This document shows, in pieces, positions 31,954 through 37,768 of a DNA stretch of 37,768 nt. This DNA comes from an uncultured Clostridia bacterium (GTDB lineage: Bacteria > Bacillota > Clostridia > Oscillospirales > Acutalibacteraceae). The translations under genes and the position numbers were made by a program. Each line of letters starts with the position of its first letter. Within the stretch, counting starts at the first letter, position 1. The stretch covers positions 1 through 37,768 of the forward strand of contig CAMPCO010000002.1 in the NCBI GenBank assembly GCA_946646305.1, read 5' to 3'. Below the pieces are notes generated by a model. The model was not told the DNA's origin, searched no databases, and was given only the letters and a program-made list of their open reading frames with translations.

Positions 31954-33447
31954 TTAAATCTGATTTTCGTTTTCGTTATTTCCTTCTGTGATTAAGGTAT
32001 CAGCCTGTGTATCTGCCGTAGGCTCTGCCTCCTCTTCGATTATCGGCAAAACCACCGTAACCGTTGTGCCCACACCCTCGGTGCTTTCAACCAGCAGAAG
32101 ACCATCATGCTGTTTTATAATTTCATCCGCAACGGCAAGGCCTATGCCACTGCCGCGAACGGTTTGATTTGCTTTATAGAATTTTTCCTTAACATGCTCA
32201 ACCGCCGCCGCGGGTATGCCGACACCCGTGTCCTTAAACTGAATTTGAACACAGCCCTCATCCTCGAGCTGGGTTATCAAAATCAGTCCGCCTTTTTCGG
32301 TGTATTTAACGGCGTTATCGAGAACATTTATAAACACCTGCTTTAACCTGTCGCGGTCGCCGAGCACCATTCTTGCCGCCGTTGGCGGGGTGAATGAGAT
32401 TTCTATGCCCTGCTTTTTGGCAAGCTCGCTATACATATCGGTTACATTTTCAAGCAGTTTTGTTATATCTATCGGGGCGGTGTTTACCTGCAAACGGCCC
32501 TGCTGCATTCTTGAAAAATCAAGCAGTTCTTCAACAAGGTTTGATAAACGGTCAGCCTCTGATAGCACAACATCAATTCCGCGGGCAACAAGCTCTTCAT
32601 CGGTTCCAACCGCCATTTTTGCCGTTTCGCCCCAACCGCGAATGGCGGTAAGCGGAGTGCGAAGCTCATGCGATACGCTTGAAATAAAGTCGTTTTTAAG
32701 GTTGTCTGCGTTTTCAAGCTCGCTCGCCATATAGTTTACCGTTTCGCAGAGGTCGCCTATCTCATCATTCCGCTTCTTTTCAAGCCGCGCTTTAAAATCG
32801 CCCATGGCAATTCTGCGGGCGGTGGAGCCAACCTCTCTTATAGGCGTGGCGATAGACTGCAAAAATCTTATGCCCATAACCGCATAAAGCGAAAAGATTA
32901 AAAGAAAGACCACCAAAATAACCGCATAAATAAAGTTAAGATGGCGCCTTGTAGCCCTTAGAGAAACCGACCAGACATAAGCGCCGAGCGTGCGGTTGTT
33001 TTTGTCTTTTATAACATTGGTGCCGGTCAGTATTCGTTCCCCATCGGATGTTTTTTCCCTTTGAATAAAAACACCCTTTTCTGCGGCAACAGCCTTTTTC
33101 AGGTTTTCTTCCTCATCCCTTTTATCGGGGTCGAAGCCTGTGGTTGAAACAAAAGCCCTGCCGTGGGAGTCGATTATATGAACCTCTATTTTATCCTTTT
33201 CATCAAAACTTTCGCAAAGGTCAATCGCGGTGGACTGAAAACTGTTAAAGTTCGCGGTGGATAAAACCTCAAAATCTTTGGCGGCGGTGGCGGCGGCTTT
33301 TTGAACATTGTTAAAATAAACAGTGTTGAATATAACCGCAAGCGATACACCTATAACCGCCAAAACAATGGTTGTAACGGCGAAAACGCTTTTAAACCAC
33401 GCGGCTATTATACTGTTGAAATTGATTGATTTTTTCTCCTTCGGCAA
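31954..33447 (-). CDS. membrane sensor histidine kinase
   Basis: Two-component sensor, 497 aa. Transmembrane helices at about 18-42 and 172-195 bound an extracellular domain of some 130 residues with a PAS/CACHE-like pattern (VHIIDSHGRAFVSTTG). HAMP follows (about 196-248), then HisKA with SHELRTP (H260), and HATPase_c with NVLDNAVKYT (N378), DTGVGIP and GSGIGLAVA. All catalytic boxes are intact. The C-terminus carries an acidic tail of about 28 residues. It follows its response regulator by 51 bases. The signal is unknown; the domain order resembles PhoR/WalK kinases, but no cytosolic PAS domain is present. Confidence 0.93.
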   Translation of the reverse strand: MPKEKKSINFNSIIAAWFKSVFAVTTIVLAVIGVSLAVIFNTVYFNNVQKAAATAAKDFEVLSTANFNSFQSTAIDLCESFDEKDKIEVHIIDSHGRAFVSTTGFDPDKRDEEENLKKAVAAEKGVFIQREKTSDGERILTGTNVIKDKNNRTLGAYVWSVSLRATRRHLNFIYAVILVVFLLIFSLYAVMGIRFLQSIATPIREVGSTARRIAMGDFKARLEKKRNDEIGDLCETVNYMASELENADNLKNDFISSVSHELRTPLTAIRGWGETAKMAVGTDEELVARGIDVVLSEADRLSNLVEELLDFSRMQQGRLQVNTAPIDITKLLENVTDMYSELAKKQGIEISFTPPTAARMVLGDRDRLKQVFINVLDNAVKYTEKGGLILITQLEDEGCVQIQFKDTGVGIPAAAVEHVKEKFYKANQTVRGSGIGLAVADEIIKQHDGLLLVESTEGVGTTVTVVLPIIEEEAEPTADTQADTLITEGNNENENQI

Positions 33448-33498
33448 ACCGTTTTCGCCTCCCTTTTTTAAAAATTAAAATATGACCTCGTGTCGCAT

Positions 33499-34197
33499 TT
33501 AGTCAGACCATTTATAGCCCATACCCCAAACGGTTAAGATATGCTTTGGTGCAGAGGGGTCATCCTCCAGCTTCATACGAAGCCTGCGCATATTAACATC
33601 AACTATTTTTTCTTCCGCATAGGAAGCGCCGCCCCATATTTTTTCGAGTATCTGTGTGCGGCTGAGCGCGGTATCGGGGTTTGTAAAGAAATATTCCACT
33701 ATCTGGAATTCAACCTGAGTAAGTTCTATCTTTCTGCCCGCTTTTGTCAGTTCTCTGCGGCGGAAATCAAGCACGAATTCACCGCGGGTGATAACATTAG
33801 ACTCGGCGGCGCCGCGTTTCTTTTGAAGCTCTACCCTGCGGTAAAGACTGTCAACGCGGGCGATAAGCTCGGATGGACTAAAAGGCTTTGTTATATAATC
33901 ATCGGCGCCTATCATAAGTCCGCTGACCTTATCCATCTCCTGCGATTTTGCGGTGAGCATTATTATACCCATAATCTCGCTTTTGGCTCTCAGTTCCTTG
34001 CAGAGGGTAAAGCCATCCATTCCCGGCATCATAACATCAAGCAATGCCACATCAAACGGTATAACATCATTACCCACAATATCCAGCGCTTCTTCTGCGC
34101 TTGCCGCTTCGGTTACATCATAGCCCGCACGGCGCAGGTTTATGGCTTCAAATTCACGAATTGCCGCTTCATCTTCAACAACAAGTAATCTCTTCAT
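33499..34197 (-). CDS. OmpR/PhoB-family response regulator
   Basis: DNA-binding response regulator, 232 aa. Receiver domain: acidic E8/D9, phosphorylation site D54 (ALLDVMMPGMDG), T82 and K104 (YITKPF). The C-terminal winged helix (about 135-230) shows ELTQVEFQIVEYFFTNP and VDVNMRRLRMKLEDDP, then TVWGMGYKW. Partner of the histidine kinase that follows. It starts 12 bases after the lipoprotein gene. Confidence 0.95.
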   Translation of the reverse strand: MKRLLVVEDEAAIREFEAINLRRAGYDVTEAASAEEALDIVGNDVIPFDVALLDVMMPGMDGFTLCKELRAKSEIMGIIMLTAKSQEMDKVSGLMIGADDYITKPFSPSELIARVDSLYRRVELQKKRGAAESNVITRGEFVLDFRRRELTKAGRKIELTQVEFQIVEYFFTNPDTALSRTQILEKIWGGASYAEEKIVDVNMRRLRMKLEDDPSAPKHILTVWGMGYKWSD

Positions 34198-34209
34198 ACC
34201 GTCCTCCGT

Positions 34210-35520
34210 TTATGGTAATATATTAAACATTTCTTTTATATCATACATAGTAAGTTTTGCCCCGGCGGAGAATATTTCCGCCGCAAACACCGTTTGCTCA
34301 TCCTCATATACCACCTGCGCCGAACGGTGTTCTTTTGTATATTTATCGTATTTTGCCGGAGACACAGCGGTTATGGAAAACATTTTTCTGCCGACAGTTC
34401 CCGTTTCGGCATTGTATTCATAAATGGTGCGCGTTCTTGCCTCAATATCCCTTGAAATGGCGATTTTATCGGTTAGCGACATCGGGATAACAAGATAATA
34501 CCCATCGGTCTGATTTATTATGGTTATAAGTTTTACTTCCAGCGTTTCGCCGTCAAAGGAACACCAGTTTGTAAAATAAAACTTTTCATTTGTCTTATCG
34601 GCGCCGGGGGCTTCGGTGGATGTGGGAATTTCGATAAGACTGTCCTCATTTATATCGGTGCAGTAAGTATTTGTTCCGCGCTGAGTAACAATGTTTTCGC
34701 CAAGCTCTTTGTCAAGCAGTGGGTTTACAAGCTCGCCGTTCTTAATATACAAAACCTCGGTTATGCTTCCGGCGCCCTTTTCTTCATCAAAATAGACCGC
34801 CGTTTTGCCGTTTGAAAGTTTTGAAACGGTAGGCTCTGATACCGATTTAACCTTGCCATCCAAAACGCAGCCCGCCGCGCGGTTGATGCCCGTTGTATGC
34901 AGGGTGTAAACGCTGGCGGTGTTAGTTGCCTTTTCTGTGTTTAGATATTGCAAAACAAGAGCATCCTTGCCATCCTCTAAAATATCGCAGCAAACAAAGG
35001 TCGTATACTGCTCCATAAGGCGTTCATAAAGCTGACCGTCTAAAACGGAATAGATGCCGAGTTTTTTCTCGGTTGTTCCGTAAACCTCCCAGCCGACAAG
35101 AATTTCCTTCTGCCCATCGCCGCTTATATCACAGAAGACAATCTTTTCAATTCCGCCCGCCGTTATAACATTATCGGCAACACTGCGCCAGCCGTCTTTT
35201 GTTTTGCTGATATAATTTATATGCATATCGGTGCTTTCGCCGTTATCGGTGCTGTAAAAAGCAAAGGCTTCTTTAACCCCGTCGCCATCCACATCGCAAA
35301 GGGCTATTGGCGAACGAATATCGCCGATAGAGGGGTAAACAAGGTTATACTCCTGCGAAACACTTTTTGACAGCGCCTCGTTTATCGGGCGCATATCACC
35401 GGTGAGCGCCGGGGGAGATAAAAGGTTTTCGGGTGTTGTGATAAGGCTTTCACATCCGCAAAGAGATACTATTATACAAACCACTGCCAAAAGCGCAATG
35501 ATTTTAATAATTTTTTTCAT
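34210..35520 (-). CDS. lipoprotein with repeated D-x-(D/S)-x-D-G loops
   Basis: Exported lipoprotein, 436 aa, not assigned to a named family with certainty. The signal peptide ends in a LCGC lipobox (C23). Four acidic loops resembling FG-GAP/VCBS-type calcium sites recur: DVDGDGVKE (76-84), DISGDGQKE (131-139), DILEDGKDA (179-187) and DINEDSLIE; a beta-propeller fold is likely. It is the first gene of the run and lies 12 bases before a response regulator and its kinase, so it may act as an outer-surface accessory to that system. AAGGGGTG lies 10 bases before ATG 35520. Confidence 0.8.
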   Translation of the reverse strand: MKKIIKIIALLAVVCIIVSLCGCESLITTPENLLSPPALTGDMRPINEALSKSVSQEYNLVYPSIGDIRSPIALCDVDGDGVKEAFAFYSTDNGESTDMHINYISKTKDGWRSVADNVITAGGIEKIVFCDISGDGQKEILVGWEVYGTTEKKLGIYSVLDGQLYERLMEQYTTFVCCDILEDGKDALVLQYLNTEKATNTASVYTLHTTGINRAAGCVLDGKVKSVSEPTVSKLSNGKTAVYFDEEKGAGSITEVLYIKNGELVNPLLDKELGENIVTQRGTNTYCTDINEDSLIEIPTSTEAPGADKTNEKFYFTNWCSFDGETLEVKLITIINQTDGYYLVIPMSLTDKIAISRDIEARTRTIYEYNAETGTVGRKMFSITAVSPAKYDKYTKEHRSAQVVYEDEQTVFAAEIFSAGAKLTMYDIKEMFNILP

Positions 35521-35582
35521 AACAGGACAACACCCCTTTCACAAATTCGGATACCAATCCACAGTCCTCTCCATTCTAAAAC

Positions 35583-35588
35583 ATTATA
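35583..35588 (-). promoter_or_regulatory. extended -10 promoter of the 16-gene run
   Basis: Minus-strand TGATATAAT gives a perfect TATAAT (35583-35588) with an upstream TG one base away. The expected -35 (35606-35611) is TTTATT, a weak match. Leader of about 55 bases to the lipoprotein ATG. Confidence 0.55.
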
Positions 35589-35620
35589 TCACATAAGTTA
35601 CTATAAATAAAGATATTTTG

Positions 35621-35634
35621 TTAATAAATATTAA
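35621..35634. promoter_or_regulatory. perfect inverted repeat between divergent promoters
   Basis: TTAATA-AA-TATTAA, six-base arms with a two-base centre, with TTG immediately before it. It lies between the promoter of the lipoprotein run and that of the radical SAM gene, where an operator could affect both. The region is extremely AT rich, so chance is a real alternative. Confidence 0.3.
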
Positions 35635-35658
35635 ATAATATATTTATAATATATTTTC

Positions 35659-35687
35659 TTGAAAGAAACCCCAAAATATTGTATTAT
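35659..35687 (+). promoter_or_regulatory. promoter of the radical SAM gene pair
   Basis: TTGAAA (35659-35664), 17-base spacer, TATTAT (35682-35687). Predicted transcription start is about 35694, only nine bases before the ATG at 35703. Confidence 0.65.
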
Positions 35688-35702
35688 TGTTTTGGTGATT
35701 TG

Positions 35703-37550
35703 ATGGATAATAAAAAGCTTGAGCAGTTAATGCTCACCGTGCAAAAGCCGGGCAGATACTGCGGCGGCGAGATAAATTCCGTGGTTAAGGACCCGAAAGA
35801 CATCGCCGTTCGGTTTGCCTTTTGCTTTCCCGATACTTATGAAATAGGAATGTCACATCTCGGCATTAAAATTCTCTATTCCGCTTTTAACGAGCGGGAA
35901 GATATATGGTGCGAAAGGGCTTTTGCCCCCGGCACCGATTTTGAAGAGGTTATGCGAAAGCATAATATTCCTCTTTTTTCGCTCGAAAGCAGAACGCCCG
36001 TAAAGGACTTTGACTTTATCGGCTTTACCCTGCAATATGAGCTCTCCTACACAAATATTTTAAACATGCTCGACCTGGCGGGTGTGCCGCTTTATTCAAA
36101 GGACAGGCCCGGCCTTTCCCCCATTGTTTGTGCGGGCGGGCCTTGTGTTTGCAACCCCGAGCCCCTTGCCGATTTTTTTGATATTTTCTTTTTGGGCGAT
36201 GGCGAAAATGTTGACCTTGAGGTTATGGACCTCTATAAGGAATACAAGGCAAAAGGCGCTTCAAAAGAGGAGTTTTTGCGCGCCGCCGCTAAAATCGAGG
36301 GGGTTTATGTTCCTGCGCTTTATGATGCCAAATATAATGATGACGGCACTCTGAAATCTATTACCCCCCGCGGCAAGGATGTTCCGCCCACCATAAAAAA
36401 GCGGGTTGAAACCGACCTTGACACCACCTATTACCCCGAAAAGATACTGACCCCGCTTATCGAGGTTGTTCACGACCGCGCGGTGGAAGAGATTTTTCGC
36501 GGATGTATCCGCGGGTGCAGATTTTGTCAGGCGGGGTATATTTACCGCCCCGTAAGAGAAAAAAGCGTTGAAACCATCAACCGCCAGGCAAAGGCGATTT
36601 GTATGAATTCGGGCTATGATGAAATATCCCTTTCAAGCCTTTCAACCAGTGATTATACCGCCATTGAGCCCTTGCTTAATTCCATGCTTGACTGGACCGC
36701 GGCAGAGGATATAAACCTTTCTTTGCCCTCGCTTCGAATAGATAACTTTTCGGAAGAACTTTTAAGAAAAATAAATTCCGTGCGCAAAAGCGGGCTCACC
36801 TTTGCCCCCGAAGCGGGAACGCAGAGGCTAAGGGATGTTATAAACAAAAACATCACCGAAAAGGATATTCTTTCCTCCTGCGAAACGGCGTTTGCGGGCG
36901 GACACACGGCGGTAAAACTTTATTTTATGATGGGGCTTCCCACCGAAACGGATGAAGATATTATCGGCATTGCCACTCTGGCGCAAAAAATAGTTGACCT
37001 TTATTACAGCCTGCCCACAAAACCGAAGGGCAAGGCGGTTTCGGTTACTATCAGCGTTGCAAACTTTGTGCCAAAGCCGTTTACCCCGTTCGAATTTGAG
37101 CCGCAAATCACCCGCGAAGAGATGATACGCAGACAAAATCTTTTAAAAGAAAACATCAAAAGCCGAAAGATAACCTTTAATTATCATGAAAACCGCGCCA
37201 GCTCGCTTGAGGGGGTTTTTGCCCGTGGCGACAGGCGGCTTAGCGCCGTTATAGAGCGGGCTTTCAGGCTTGGCTGCAAATTTGACGCCTGGGACGAAAA
37301 CTTCCTTTTTGATAAATGGCAGCAGGCCTTTGAAGATTGCGGGCTGAGCCAGAGTTTTTATGCCAACAGAACCCGCGACTACACCGAACTTTTCCCCTGG
37401 GATCATCTTGATTACGGCATAACAAAAGAATTTTTAATAAGAGAAAACCGCCTGGCAAAGCAGGGGCTTACAACCCCTAATTGCCGCGAAAAATGCGCCG
37501 GTTGCGGCGCGGCGGTTTACGGTTGCGGGGTGTGCTATGAAAAGCGTTAG
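35703..37550 (+). CDS. TIGR03960-like B12-binding-type radical SAM protein
   Basis: Radical SAM protein of the TIGR03960 family, 615 aa; biochemical function not established. The N-terminal part has a cobalamin-binding-like fold region (AFCFPDTYEIGMSHLGIKILY, then VCAGGPCVCNPEPLADF). The radical SAM cluster is C268-x3-C272-x2-C275 (RGCIRGCRFCQAG). The C-terminus adds a Cys-rich end (NCREKCAGCGAAVYGCGVC). The weak GGTGAT is the only ribosome binding site at ATG 35703. It overlaps by 14 bases the DUF2344 gene, its regular partner; in Firmicutes this pair usually precedes ribonuclease G and rplU. Confidence 0.9.
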   Translation: MDNKKLEQLMLTVQKPGRYCGGEINSVVKDPKDIAVRFAFCFPDTYEIGMSHLGIKILYSAFNEREDIWCERAFAPGTDFEEVMRKHNIPLFSLESRTPVKDFDFIGFTLQYELSYTNILNMLDLAGVPLYSKDRPGLSPIVCAGGPCVCNPEPLADFFDIFFLGDGENVDLEVMDLYKEYKAKGASKEEFLRAAAKIEGVYVPALYDAKYNDDGTLKSITPRGKDVPPTIKKRVETDLDTTYYPEKILTPLIEVVHDRAVEEIFRGCIRGCRFCQAGYIYRPVREKSVETINRQAKAICMNSGYDEISLSSLSTSDYTAIEPLLNSMLDWTAAEDINLSLPSLRIDNFSEELLRKINSVRKSGLTFAPEAGTQRLRDVINKNITEKDILSSCETAFAGGHTAVKLYFMMGLPTETDEDIIGIATLAQKIVDLYYSLPTKPKGKAVSVTISVANFVPKPFTPFEFEPQITREEMIRRQNLLKENIKSRKITFNYHENRASSLEGVFARGDRRLSAVIERAFRLGCKFDAWDENFLFDKWQQAFEDCGLSQSFYANRTRDYTELFPWDHLDYGITKEFLIRENRLAKQGLTTPNCREKCAGCGAAVYGCGVCYEKR

Positions 37551-37768
37551 ACTATTCTATAAAAAAGGCGGAGTTATGCGGTTTTGCTCCCACCTTGATA
37601 TAACAAGATATATGACAAGGCTAATGCGAAAAGCCGCCATTCCCCTTTGGCATACCGAAGGCTTTAACCCAAGGCCTTATATAACCTTTGCCCTGCCCTT
37701 GCCGCTCGGGTTTTTAAGCAGTTATGAGGTTATGGATATTCGCCTGACGGATGATGATTATGATATAA
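37537..37768 (+). CDS. DUF2344/TIGR03936 radical SAM-associated protein, 5' part only
   Basis: The first 77 codons are visible, beginning MKSVRLFYKKGGVMRFCSH and including HTEGFNPRPYITFALPLPLGF, the typical DUF2344 start with SHLD and EGFNP motifs. The ATG at 37537 lies 14 bases inside the end of the radical SAM gene, with GGGG upstream; translation is probably coupled. The rest lies beyond the window. In other species the domain is fused to or follows the TIGR03960 protein. Confidence 0.9.
   Translation, partial: MKSVRLFYKKGGVMRFCSHLDITRYMTRLMRKAAIPLWHTEGFNPRPYITFALPLPLGFLSSYEVMDIRLTDDDYDI

Overview
The window looks like chromosomal DNA from a low-to-mid GC, Gram-positive anaerobe of the class Clostridia, probably near Oscillospiraceae/Ruminococcaceae. 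This is inferred from gene content, not from a search. The pointers are Gram-positive strength Shine-Dalgarno sites (GGAGG), several TTG starts, Rex plus a reverse-type rubrerythrin and rubredoxin, the Asp23/FakA/RecG order, a B12-type radical SAM protein followed by its DUF2344 partner, and a small DUF6472-like gene. I see no phage, IS element, CRISPR array, tRNA or rRNA.

Layout. 1-810 (minus): the rplM-rpsI ribosomal operon, with rpsI cut by the window edge. 1100-7539 (plus): ymdB phosphodiesterase, an orphan family-5 solute-binding lipoprotein, an Asp23-family protein, fakA-type fatty acid kinase and recG, close enough to be one operon. 7629-8117 (plus): an unrecognised membrane protein with a His-rich tail. 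8172-9733 (minus): a Bax-inhibitor-1-like membrane protein and a TIM-barrel isomerase. 9836-10596 (minus): rubrerythrin and a shortened rubredoxin, divergent from rex (10759-11391, plus). 11425-13723 (minus): a compact CpsC/CpsD/CpsB tyrosine-phosphorylation module with no glycosyltransferases beside it. 13793-14959 (minus): a PLP aminotransferase. 15158-20041 (plus): mnmE-mnmG-rsmG and a divergent ParB-like gene. 20262-35520 (minus): an unbroken 16-gene run (lipoprotein, response regulator, histidine kinase, DUF1385, prmC, recA, recX, rimO, pgsA, cysE, cysS, a tRNA1(Val)-type methyltransferase, rsmI, LCP protein, DUF6472-like protein, plsC). 35703-37768 (plus): a TIGR03960-like radical SAM protein and the start of its DUF2344 partner.

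How the genes work together. Most of the window is housekeeping: translation and RNA modification (rplM, rpsI, mnmE, mnmG, rsmG, rsmI, rimO, prmC, cysS), DNA repair (recG, recA, recX), lipid and envelope synthesis (fakA, pgsA, plsC, LCP), cysteine supply (cysE followed by cysS), and redox sensing and peroxide defence (rex, rubrerythrin, rubredoxin). Regulatory layers are the two-component system with its lipoprotein and the Cps tyrosine kinase/phosphatase pair.

No clearly new multi-gene system stands out. The parts most worth a second look are the (Tyr-Gly)8 tail of the tyrosine kinase encoded by a slippage-prone 6-base repeat, the 220-base hairpin-rich convergent gap at 20042-20261, the perfect palindrome touching the recA ribosome binding site, and the degenerate ParB-like protein.
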